Source: Auanema rhodensis (Eukaryota; Nematoda; Chromadorea; Rhabditida; Rhabditidae). From it: 64,000 nucleotides of DNA. The stretch is taken from positions 13,593,638 to 13,657,637 of the forward strand of contig OZ059900.1 of assembly GCA_964057225.1 (NCBI GenBank), given 5' to 3'. Under the pieces are notes generated by a model. It had not been told where the DNA came from and did not search any database. It saw only the letters and a program-made list of their open reading frames with translations. This document shows positions 49,652 through 60,000 of the stretch, piece by piece. Every line of letters begins with the position of its first letter. The first letter of the stretch is position 1. The position numbers and the translations under genes are program-made.

Positions 49652-50378
49652 TTAATGTACAGCAGAAAGTAATCTTAAAATAAAATATTTCATCATGTCA
49701 GGCAATTTTCAATTCACGTCATCTAGATACTTATCAATTTGCAGTGAAATGTCTAAAAGTTCTTGAATATTGCCCAAGGAGTTCTGAGAATCAAGTTGTA
49801 TGTAGCTGTTATCTTTCCAAAAAAAGTTGAAAAAGTTTGAAATGATATCAATTTCATCAATATTCTTATTCTGAAACTATGTTCTTTGATATCGCTCACG
49901 AAATGAACCAACTTCCAGGATAGAAGCAATTGTTTGTAGTAAAGTTTTGATCTCACTTATCGAATACTTCTTATTGGAAGCTACATACTTTTTTTCAATC
50001 TTAATGAGTAAAGCTATGCTTATTCAGACAATAACAGCTATACCAGACTATTCACTGATGAAGCAAACTTTATATGATGAAGAATCCTTTCTGTATCTTT
50101 TTCTTCAAATGATAAATCACAATATGATGAAGCTTCATCAATAAACTTTTGGGCGCTTCCTTGAATTTTTGATAGAATAGTTTGATTCTCTGAGAAATAC
50201 TTCATTAGATTGAGCATGATTAACTGATGTATACCTTCATTTCTCATCATCCGATCATATATCAGCGTGCAAATAGTATGAAATATTGTAGCACTACAAT
50301 CTTTGGTCTGGAATATAACGAGATAGACTAGTGCAAACGAAGATAATTCTTACCATGCTTTTCAGAATATTTAACCTA
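49652..50378 (-). pseudogene. inverted copy of a huntingtin gene segment
   Basis: The reverse complement of this interval matches 62815-63543 of the huntingtin gene almost base for base, introns and splice sites included. It covers the exon beginning MMRNEGIHQLIMLNLMKYFS and the downstream exons to about the LPAVH codons. One edge (50378) abuts the 27-bp tandem repeat; the other abuts Polinton-like DNA. It lacks any start region, so it is a gene fragment moved as DNA, not a processed copy. Confidence 0.92.
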
Positions 50379-50478
50379 GCAGCATTGACCTCTTGTCGAT
50401 TTGTAGCAGCATTGACCTCTTGTCGATTTGTAGCAGCATTGACCTCGTGTCGATTCGTAGCAGCATTGACCTCGTGAT
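50377..50478. repeat. 27-bp tandem repeat, about four copies
   Basis: Units of AGCAGCATTGACCTCTTGTC + GATTTGT, with the last two changed to CTCGTG. The array lies exactly between the inverted huntingtin fragment and the Rpn7-like copy A upstream region, so it marks a junction. Confidence 0.9.
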
Positions 50479-50735
50479 TTCCAGGCTAGAGTGGAAGGCA
50501 GAAACGGAGAGGAAGGCGAGAAACTGCCAACATCGCATTCTTCCATTAACTGTTGTGAATATAAAAGAGACTTCCTTTTTTTCCGTAGTTCGCATTGATT
50601 TCGTGATTTCCCATCCGTGATTATTATTGTTTTTTTCTCCTCAACTTTGAGTTTGTAAACAGTTTTTGCTACTTTCTCTCTCAAATTAATCGAATATGTT
50701 TCATTAATTCAGCTTCATTAGCTCAGTGTTATATA

Positions 50736-51545
50736 ATGACGAACTGGCGCCACGATCCACGGATTAAGCAGTTGTTGGAAAAGGAGACGATAGAGACGTT
50801 TTTTAAAAAATACTTTCAAAGCGTATGTGAAAAAAATGAAGTTCAAGAGATGGAAGAAATACTGCGGAATGCGTTGAGAAAGTATGATAAGAAGGACGAG
50901 CTTTTTGAGGTTGGTTTATATATTATTTATATATTATGTCTCTATACATTTCAGAAACTTCTGGAGAACAATGTGAAAGAAGTAGAACCACTCATGCAAG
51001 AATGCTTGGACTCTCTTTGTGATGTAAGTGGTTCTTCTAACGATTAAATCAGTATTTATTATTTCAGAAGACTAAAGATCACACTCCGGACAATATGCTG
51101 ACTTGGTCAAAGCTCTTTTTAAAAGTTGCTGATTACCGACTTGCATGTGAAGTTCTGTGGTATACTGCCGAACTCGGCATCCAAGGTAATTTTATTTATT
51201 AATATTCATGCAATGTATTCTTTTTAAGAGTTCATCAAGACTCATCAGCTAAAAATAAAAATACGTTCACATAATGGAAAAAGAATGTTCGCGAGGGAGC
51301 TTTCGGACGAAATCGGAAATCAATTTGCTGTATTCGAATGGTAAGTGTAGAAGTTGTGGTCCATTTTGTGTATTATTTGTTTCAGTTGTCATTTGTCATT
51401 TTATACAAACGACCACAACGCGGACGATGTGCACGCTGCCTTCGTACAAGCGAATGACTTTGTCCGAAAACTTCGGGCGTACCAAATAACCGATGAAAAG
51501 AGGAAAGAATTGGAAAAGGAAAATTTGTCTGTATGTCAGCTCTGA
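50736..51545 (+). CDS. Rpn7/PSMD6-like gene copy A, 3'-truncated
   Basis: Five exons splice into one open frame: MTNWRHDPRIKQLLEKETIE, LLENNVKEVEPLMQECLDSL, then WSKLFLKVADYRLACEVLWY, FARELSDEIGNQF and LSFYTNDHNADDVHAAFVQA ending KELEKEN. Helical spacing and the order (acidic helix, repeat helices, FYxxD helix) resemble the N-terminal half of proteasome lid subunit Rpn7/PSMD6, but similarity is low. The frame runs into Polinton-derived sequence at about 51545 and stops, so the C-terminal PCI half is missing. GTTATATAATG precedes the start. This copy keeps an exon segment that copies B and C have lost. Confidence 0.45.
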
Positions 51546-51549
51546 TTTG

Positions 51550-52315
51550 TAAACCATTGATATTCACTATGCTTTACAAGTGTTCCATATTCACATATCT
51601 TAGTAATTATCATTTCTCTACACTGTACTATGGTCCAAGCTCTATTATTTATTTCTTTTTCAATCAGATGTTCATAACCTGAAATATCTGTATACATAGT
51701 TACTTCTGACACTAACTTCTTACACAACTTTGCCTCACTTGAGTATTGGATTATATTAGGTTTAAAAACTTCATACTGAACTACTTCAGTTCTGTTTTCC
51801 ATTACTTAATTACATTTTGGTAGTTTTGATAGTTTGAAGTATTGTGTTGGAGAATTTTCTGTACAAATAATTGTTTCAGTATTAGGGAATGTTTATAAAT
51901 CTAAAAATAATATTAGTTTGAGCAACTTTTTCTTGTAGTCGCACTAGCAACAGGATGCTCAAAGGATGGACACATAAAATAATCAAGAGAAATCTTCGAT
52001 ACATTTTATGAAAAAAGTATTAATTAATGAACTACAAGAAAATGTTGCTCAAACTAATATTATTTTTAGCTTTATAAACATTCACTAATAGTAAACCAAT
52101 TATTTGTACAGAAAATTCTCCAACACAATACTTCAAACTATCAAAACTACCAAAATGTAATTAAGTAATGGAAAACAGAATTGAAGTAATTCAGTATGAA
52201 GTTTTTAAACCTAATATAATCCAATACTCAAGCGAGGCAAAGTTGTGTAAGAAGTTAGTGTCAGAAATTATGTATACAGATATTTCAGGTTATGAACATC
52301 TGATTGAAAAAGTCA
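51550..52315. repeat. palindrome built from Polinton-associated DNA
   Basis: The left part (51550 to about 51940) repeats 46530-46920 in direct orientation. The right part (about 52020-52315) is the inverse of the same sequence. The roughly 80-bp centre (51940-52020) matches 46930-47010, inverted. The result is a hairpin-forming arrangement carrying the beginning of the MENRTEV ORF facing outward on both arms. Such units arise by fold-back synthesis or unequal rejoining at breaks. Confidence 0.85.
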
Positions 52316-53251
52316 ATTGTGTGAAAAGTATGAAAATGACTTAAAAAATATACAAATTATTCATGAAAACAGGAAATGAAAAATGAGAAAAGAAATTTAT
52401 TATAATTTATTTATAATTTATAATTCATTTTATTTAGAAACAATAGTAGTATACTATAGAGGGATTATAACTGTTTTTCAACATCTCAGCCGTTTAGATA
52501 CATTTTCATTCTCTGAAGTCAGACAATCACCTCATTTACAATACTTTTTAGAAAAAAGTGAAAAATAGGTGAATTTTCGAAGCACTGAAATTTGCTAACT
52601 TCAACCAATTTTTTGTCATTTTCAACCAGTTTTGGGTCGGGATGTCGATTTCATTTTTCATTCCCTGTTTTCATAAATAAATTGTATATTTTTTTAGTAT
52701 CTTCCTTCAGAAGGAACCAACAATAGAAACGTTCATAGTTTTCTCTTTTCAAAATATTAACAACGTCTTCAACTTGTAAAATATCATGTCTGTCGATTTA
52801 CTTGATTCTTTGTCTTGTTTGTGATAGTTGTTAATTCTTTTTTCAATGATTTCTTCATCTATTTTCAAAGTGTATGAAGTTTTCGAAGATCTTTGTTTCA
52901 GATAGTATTCAAAGCCTTTAATTTGAAATTGGTATAAAATATGTATACTCAAACCCGGTAGATAAACAGCATCTTCATACATATCTAAATTGAAAGTGTA
53001 AAATAATTATTTCTGTTTTAAAAGTGTCTCAAATTAAAAGAACATAAAATTAAATTTCATGATTTAGTACAATAAACTGCTTAAGTTCGATATTCGAATA
53101 ATAATAAAAATAATAAAAGACAAACTTTCAAGTAGAATAGACGTAGATTTCACGTTTTGTTATTCGACCGCTTATTCACGTTCGAAAGTTTTAAATAAAA
53201 TATACTGTTTATCATGTTTCTTCATTTATTTTTATTTATCCTTTATTCTAT
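52316..53251. other. decayed element-derived sequence
   Basis: A minus-strand frame at 52982-52749 (MYEDAVYLPGLSIHILYQF) continues as VVNILKRENYERFYCWFLL to about 52660. I do not recognise it. A short piece near 52350-52390 repeats, inverted, the sequence at about 52650-52700. Flanking similarity to 46170-46215 (AAAAAGTGAAAAATAGGTG near 52550) ties it to the same shuffled DNA. Confidence 0.35.
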
Positions 53252-53605
53252 TTATGAAATTTCGATTTCATTCAAAACATTCTCAAGAACCCAAAAATTA
53301 TCTTTCATTTTCAATTGAATAATTTCATTAAACATAAAATATTTATTTATTTTTTTACCGCATGGGCAGATCATAAAATTATATTTTCTTAATTTACAAA
53401 ATTTGCATAATTTTGTTTTCTTACAGTCACCTTTGTGTCTGTTGATGCATTGCAGGCACAATTTTAATGATACTGCGCGTGTGAATTTGGTCACTTTGAA
53501 ACAGTATTTTCCACATCTTTCACTCGAGTGATTTTTGTAACAAAATCGGCAGTTTTCTTTTCTTTCTTCCAGATCTTTTTTGAAACATGGTGGTTTTTTC
53601 TTCAA
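53252..53605 (-). CDS. zinc-knuckle ORF resembling BEL/Pao retrotransposon gag C-terminus
   Basis: 117 codons with cysteine/histidine motifs CRFCYKNHSSERC (C-x2-C-x3-H-x4-C), CLQCINRHKGDC and CKFCKLRKYNFMIC. Three successive knuckles with this layout are typical of nematode BEL/Pao gag proteins, which bind RNA during particle assembly. A second frame just upstream on the minus strand (about 53808-53640, ending CVEEV) is acidic and coiled-coil-like and could be more of the same gag. No protease, reverse transcriptase or LTR is seen nearby, so this is at most a fragment. Confidence 0.45.
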   Translation of the reverse strand: MKKKPPCFKKDLEERKENCRFCYKNHSSERCGKYCFKVTKFTRAVSLKLCLQCINRHKGDCKKTKLCKFCKLRKYNFMICPCGKKINKYFMFNEIIQLKMKDNFWVLENVLNEIEIS

Positions 53606-53807
53606 GGTTCATTTTCCTTTTAAATATTCAGTTAAATTTATATTTTTACCTCTTCAACACATTCTTTATGTACAAATTTCCAAAGTTCTCGAGCACTTTC
53701 AAGGAGTAGATCAACTTTGGACTTCATTATGCTCATTTCTTCTTTTAGATTTTCTAAGGTCTCCATTTCTTTCTCCTCCTCATCTAATAATTTCTCGAAA
53801 ACTTCCT

Positions 53808-54228
53808 CGCGAAGCGTCTTTTTCCATTATGTGAACGTATTTTTATTTTTACCTGAAGAGTCGTGATGAACTCTTAAAAAGAATACATTGCATGAATATT
53901 AATAAATAAAACTACCTTGGATGCCGAGTACGGCAGTACACCACAACACTTCACATGCGAGTCGGTAATCCGCAATTTTTATGAAGAACTTCGACATTGT
54001 AAGCATACTATCCGGAGTGTGATTATTGCCACGAGTCATGTTCTTCTGAAACAATAAATACTGATTTAATCGATACAAAAACCACTTACATCACAGTACT
54101 TTTTCCATTTCTTGAACTTCATGTTTTCCATATACACTTTGAAAGTTTTTTTTTAAAAAGACTCTCTAGCGTCTCCTTTTCCAACAACTTTTTAATCCGT
54201 GGATCGTGGCGCCAGTTCGTCATTATAT
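53808..54228 (-). pseudogene. Rpn7-like gene copy B (inverted), truncated
   Basis: Reverse-strand copy starting MTNWRHDPRIKKLLEKETLE. As in copy C, the end of exon 1, the first intron and exon 2 are deleted, which puts a stop soon after QEMEKVL. The exons with YRLACEVLWCTAVLGIQ follow. At about 53808 the copy ends at codons RFARKF and runs into the gag-like frame. It forms the left arm of the palindrome with copy C. Confidence 0.7.
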
Positions 54229-54741
54229 AATACTGAGCCAATGAAGCTGAATTTATGAAGCATATTCGATTAATTCGAAAGGGAATGTAGCAAAAACTGT
54301 TTACAAATCACGAAATCAATGCGAACTACGGAAGAAAAGGAAATCTCTTTTCTATTCACAACAGTTAATGGAAGAATGCGATGTTGGCAGTTTCTCGCCT
54401 TCATGTGCGTCTCTTCCTTCCACTCTGGCCTGGAGATCATCTCAAGATCAATTCTACAACGAATTACGGAAGAAATATTATATGGATTGTATTCAAGTAG
54501 AATGAATAATTGATCTACACGATCTACATCTATGTGATCTACACGATCTACATAATTTTGTTTTTTTAATGATTTTTTTTTCAATGTTAGAAAAACTTTT
54601 TATGATTTTTTAATAAACCATTTTCGATATGTACGTTTTCTACATCAGAAGCAGAATCATCAGATAAGTGTTGGTCATCGTTAATATTCATTTCTAACGG
54701 TATTAATGAATTTATGGATTTATTCAAAGAGTTTCCTTCTG
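53820..54741. repeat. left arm of a long palindrome (right arm 54838-55680)
   Basis: The reverse complement of this arm is nearly identical to 54838-55680, separated by a spacer of about 97 bp. The left arm has an extra stretch of about 150 bp (54240-54395) that is missing from the right arm, and one fewer 24-bp tandem unit set. The extra stretch matches the upstream region of copy A (for example ACAGTTAATGGAAGAATGCG), so the left arm retains the ancestral form there. Confidence 0.88.
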
Positions 54742-54837
54742 AATTCCTCACTATGGCTGTTCTTATTAGTTTATCTGGTGAAACTATTAAATTTTCATAA
54801 ATTGCTAAAGGTCATTTATTTCGTTTTGTGTTACTCT

Positions 54838-55680
54838 GAAGTCAGAAGGAAACTCTTTGAATAAATCCATAAATTCATTAATACCGTTAGAAATGAATAT
54901 TAACGATGACCAACACTTATCTGATGATTCTGCTTCTGATGTAGAAAACGTACATATCGAAAATGGTTTATTAAAAAATCATAAAAAGTTCTTCTAACAT
55001 TGAAAAAAAAATCATTAAAAAAACAAAATTATGTAGATCGTGTAGATCACATAGATGTAGATCGTGTAGATCACATAGATGTAGATCGTGTAGATCACAT
55101 AGATGTAGATCGTGTAGATCAATTATTCATTCTACTTGAATACAATCCATATAATATTTCTTCCGTAGTTCGTTGTAGAATTGATCTTGAGATGATCTCC
55201 AGGCCAGAGTGGAAGGAAGAGACGCACATGAAGGCGAGAAACTGCCAACATCGCATTCTTCCAGCTTCATTGGCTCAGTATTATATAATGACGAACTGGC
55301 GCCACGATCCACGGATTAAAAAGTTGTTGGAAAAGGAGACGCTAGAGAGTCTTTTTAAAAAAAACTTTCAAAGTGTATATGGAAAACATGAAGTTCAAGA
55401 AATGGAAAAAGTACTGTGATGTAAGTGGTTTTTGTATCGATTAAATCAGTATTTATTGTTTCAGAAGAACATGACTCGTGGCAATAATCACACTCCGGAT
55501 AGTATGCTTACAATGTCGAAGTTCTTCATAAAAGTTGCGGATTACCGACTCGCATGTGAAGTGTTGTGGTGTACTGCCGTACTCGGCATCCAAGGTAGTT
55601 TTATTCATTAATATTCATGCAATGTATTCTTTTTAAGAGTTCATCACGACTCATTAAGTAAAAATAAAAATACGTTCACA
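54838..55680. repeat. right arm of the long palindrome
   Basis: Partner of 53820-54741. It contains an expanded 24-bp tandem repeat and Rpn7-like copy C. The arms begin at AAACTCTTTGAATAAATCCA on each side of the spacer. Confidence 0.88.
55030..55122. repeat. 24-bp tandem repeat, nearly four copies
   Basis: Units of GTAGATCGTGTAGATCACAT + AGAT. The left palindrome arm has only about one and a half copies (54511-54553), so the array expanded or contracted after the arms formed. Confidence 0.92.
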
Positions 55681-55945
55681 TAATGGAAAAAGAAGGTTCG
55701 CGAGGGAGCTTTCGGACGAAATCGGAAATCAATTTGCTGTTTTCGAATTGTAAGTGTAGAAGTTGTGGTTCATTTTGTGTATTATTTGTTTCAGTTGTCA
55801 TTTGTCATTTTATACTAATAACCACAACGCTAAAGATGTTGACGCTGCATTCAACCAAGCAAACCACTTTGTTCGAAAACTTCGGACGTTCCATTTAACC
55901 GAGGAAAAGAGAAAAGAATTGGAAAGGGGGAGTTACACCTACTAG
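55289..55945 (+). pseudogene. Rpn7-like gene copy C, damaged
   Basis: Plus-strand copy with the same start (MTNWRHDPRIKKLLEKETLE). The same internal deletion as copy B joins QEMEKVL to a TGA. Later exons still carry RLACEVLWCTAVLGIQ, FARELSDEIGNQFAV and CHLSFYTNNHNAKDVDAAFN, ending KELERGSYTY at 55945. The huntingtin upstream repeat begins about 14 bp further on. A shared deletion shows that B and C come from one duplicated unit. Confidence 0.7.
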
Positions 55946-55958
55946 TCTTGTCGGTGAT

Positions 55959-57069
55959 GTGCTACAAAGCTAAGCTTGATGTTGAACAGTGTTTAAATTA
56001 ATTAATTAATCAGTTCATTGTAAATAAATATTTGAAGAAAAACACTTAAAAAATTTATTGAATATTCAAAAACTTGATACAATTTTTTAAAAATAACATA
56101 ATCATACAGAATACATATTGATAATTGAATGGTTAGTGAAAATATAATATTAGGTGTGCGCAAAAGTTTCTGGCCCTACTCGCGCTCACATGCATTCACC
56201 TCATAATTTCGAAACGTTTTTCCAGAAACTTATAAAAATAATACTGTTTATTTTCACAGATGAGGATGCACGTTGTCATGTTGAAGAAAGATTTTCTTCG
56301 GTGTGCGTGGGCGTTTTAATGAAACACCGTTGAATTTGTTCAGAATAGATCCTAGTAATCAATATCTCATCCTAATTCAACAATTTCTCAAAAAAATATT
56401 CCTTTTTCATTCCAAAAACAACATAACATCACGTTTACGGGGGTCAGTTTTTTGGTTTTAGATTTTAGAGGTACTACTTCACCAGGAGTGATGAAAAATT
56501 TCATATACAGGTACTATAAGAAGTAATATCTTTGATATGAGAGGTTTGAAGAAGATTATGAGTTTTCGAAACATTCAAACCTTGCTTCAAATACAGCTCA
56601 AAACAATAAAGCATGTAAGCATAGTAGAAAGCCATTTTGGAAAACGCGAGAAAAAGCTAAATTAAAAGATGAAAAATGAAATTTTTTAAATAATTTCAAT
56701 TAAAAATACTTTAACAAATATAATTATGAATTTGGTTTCTGGCTATTTTTAATTTAGAAATTTTTATTCAAATTTTTAATGCGGATGGCCAGAAACTTTT
56801 GCGCACACCTAATATAATTAGATTACAACGAACAACTTCTTTCATTAAACTTATTCAATTATATTGATTATATGTTGATAATTTGGTGAAAATTGCAAAA
56901 AACGGTTGACTTTCTCCACGGACTAAAATTCTCAATGTTCTTATATACCGTATACTTGATTAGTTCGCTCCAAGACTAATAGTTTTTTTTTTAAAAGTCG
57001 TTACAATTTATATAATTTGTCAATATTTTTTGGTCATATTTATTTTATATTATTTATTTCGAATTAAAT
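55959..57069 (+). promoter_or_regulatory. huntingtin upstream region (duplicated at 45572), interrupted by a transposon
   Basis: About 0.45 kb excluding the inserted element. The same sequence precedes the orphan exon 1 at 46027. The last 130 bp before the ATG (about 56940-57069) are conserved between copies and very T-rich, and presumably contain the core promoter. The mariner-type insertion lies about 260 bp upstream of the start codon. Confidence 0.55.
56150..56812 (-). mobile_element. 663-bp non-autonomous mariner-type element with TA target duplication
   Basis: Perfect inverted termini begin TTAGGTGTGCGCAAAAGTTT and continue CTGGCC (26 bp). The element is flanked by TA at 56148-56149 and 56813-56814. 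The paralogous sequence at about 45755-45775 has a single TA and no insert, so both ends and the target duplication are exact. On the minus strand, about 56325-56265 reads PKKIFLQHDNVHPHL, matching the second catalytic Asp block of mariner transposase (typically 'hQDNARPH'). The rest of the transposase is missing or unreadable, so the copy cannot move itself. Confidence 0.95.
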
Positions 57070-60000
57070 ATGGCTGACGCAATAGCTAGTAAAATTTTAC
57101 GGGATATTGAAGAATGTTCTTTGTGTTACGATAGTAAAAGGTAAGCATTCACTTGAAATAAGATGTAATGCTGAGAACTTTTTTAGAAAATTTCCACATA
57201 AATTGAGCATATCAATGCTATCAATTCGTAGTTCTGTCTCATCTCTTATTTCACAAAACAAGCTCAAGGCTAGTGAACGTTTTATTAATGAAATAAATAA
57301 AACAACAAGTTTAGGAAAAGCAAATACTTCTTGTGGTAGAAAAAAGTTTGCAATTTTTTTTCACACTTATTGATAATCAGGATCATAGCTCTCGTGCGCA
57401 TTCAGAAGAATGTTTAGACATGATTTTTCAGGCAATTATTTTAAAAATAGAACTAAATGGCTGAAAATTCTTTTTTTAATGATTAATTATCATTTCAGTC
57501 ATTACTTCAATCATTCAACATAAAATTAGCATTGTCATGTTGTATACAACATATGAAAGAAGGAAAAAAAGCACCTCGAGCAGCAGCAACAGCATTGTCC
57601 AGATTTGCTATTTTCTTCCCATATGTTAATAGAGATGAATTAGAGTACGTGACCGATTCAACATCATGAAATAAAAAGAAAATTTAGCAACGTAGTTAAC
57701 GATGTATTTCCAATTTTTTCGAAATTGGTTACAACGGCCGATGATATAATACAGCAAGCTATTATACAAAACTGCAATACTATTTTTGATGTCATAAGAG
57801 AAACAATGTGGAATAAAAATTTGATTCAAGTAAATATGAGCTTATTTCAAATTTTATTTTTTTGTTTTTCAGCACTCCGAAGATCTTTTAAATTCAGCAT
57901 TATTAAATATAACAAAAAAAGGATCGTTCACCCGTGCTTCAACTCTTTTAATTGAACGATTGTGCATTTTGTACAAACATATATTTGACAAAGTTATTGA
58001 TTTACGAATGTATCGTATTAATAGTCAGCATTTCAGTGTTTAATTATTTGCTATGAAAGCTTAATGAACTACAGCTCAATACCAAACGATGTACTGATCG
58101 GACGCTTGCACATATTTAAAGCTTTATGGGGTATATTGATTGAAGAGAACACTGTTTTACCAGAAACTGATCACTTTGGAACTTTAAGTATTGTTGATTT
58201 TGTTGCTCAGGTACATTTCTTTGTTTTCACTTAGTTTCGAAAAAGAATTATTTTAGATAGTATTATGTATTCTGAACATATTACGTGAAAATCAGGCTGA
58301 AGTTATAGTTCTTGGATTAGAAATTTTGGAAAAAGTTTCGCAATGGAAGAAAATGTTTTTAATTTATGTTATAACAATTATAAACACTAAGTTTTCAGAT
58401 CCATCTATTTATTCAAAGGAAATGAAAATCATCCATGTTTCCGAAACTGTCGAGGTTCAATAATTAAGATGTAGAGAATTAAAATCTTTTTAGGTATAAT
58501 AAAAAACGATTCAGCTCAGGAATCACAAGAAGATCATAGTAAATACGAAGTTTGTCAAAGTTTCAGAAACGGATTGAAAATGTTTTTTTTTTAAAGAAAA
58601 ATGAGCGTTGTGATACCATAATTGATCCATTAATATTTCCTGATGAGTACGATGAACTGAATGACAGCATAGAGAGAAAAAATCAAGAACATTCGATTCA
58701 CAAGCTTCCTCAAGACATAGACTCTATTGACAAAATATGTTATTTGGGTAAATAGCTACGTTATGAATTTCATACATAAACTTGTTGCAGAAGATGAGTC
58801 AGAAATTTTATTAGTTCAATATGTTGCGGCGGTTTTGTCCAAACAGTTTTTACTCCGAGGTCTACATGGATTTGCGAAGGATACAGACGTTTGTTTAAAT
58901 ATCAGCTTTTCTATGTTTTAGCTCTTCAACACATTTAAGGTTCGAGTATCGCATAAAATTTTGGCAATGAAGTGCTTAACAGCGATAGCAAATGTGTCCG
59001 ATTTAGGCCGTTTATCTGTGCTTTTTGGTATGCTGATTGAAATGCACTATCTCTGTAATTATTCTTTAGATGGCTTCAAGCAAAATTTAGGCGAATTACG
59101 ATCTTTCTTGCAACATATTGATGATCAAATGTTTTCTGCGACATTTGTGTTTCTCATAACGCTTGATATACGCCATCCCGGAAAATTTGGTGATAAAGAC
59201 ATGAATATATAGAAAACCGATTTATTACAGTAGATTCTACTTATATTTCACAAGCTTTGAACAATACATCTGCTATAAGAGAGAAAGAAGCAATAAAAGC
59301 TTTGATACTCTTGCATAATAATTTGGAGGATGCGGATTGTTTTCAAAACATTATTCAATATTCATTAGAAAAAACTTACAATGGATCTTTGCAACTTGCT
59401 GTATTGAAGTAATGAAAGATATATTCGTACATCGAAAATTTCAGATAACTTGCATGGATTTCTTAACTCAACTCAATTGGAAAAATATTTCTCGTTTTTC
59501 TTCATCAATTGATACTGTGCAAAAGTCAATAATGAACCAATGCTTTGGTTTGCTATTTGGAAATAATTCATTGGTTCTCAGTAACGCTGATAGATGGCTC
59601 GAATCGTTAGTTCTTCTTTTTTTATGAGAGTAATACAATTCTTTTCTTTTAAGGTTGGTCAATAATTTTGATTTTTCGTTTGTAACACACCCTGATGATA
59701 CATTGGATATCAATGAATTTTCATTTCCATCAAAAAATAATTCGATCGTAATATTATATTTATAAATTTATATGTAACTATTAGATTATAGGTTTGTAAT
59801 TTGTCTTCAAATTTTGATGAAGAAAAGAGAGCATCATCTAGTCAAGTCATAGAGAAAAACTTAGAAGTAGTTGTGTCAGCCTGTTTTAGTGCTTATTCAT
59901 CTTCTCTCGATCAGGTGATAAAATAACAAAAGTTTTAAAATCAATGCTTACTTTAGGAATCGTTTGCTTTTGTTCTCGAAGTTCTTTGTCGTAAATATAG

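Noticed and set aside
50377..55122. Tandem repeats at 50377-50478 and 55030-55122 as CRISPR-like arrays
   Set aside because: Units are head to tail without spacers, and the context is a nuclear genome with introns.
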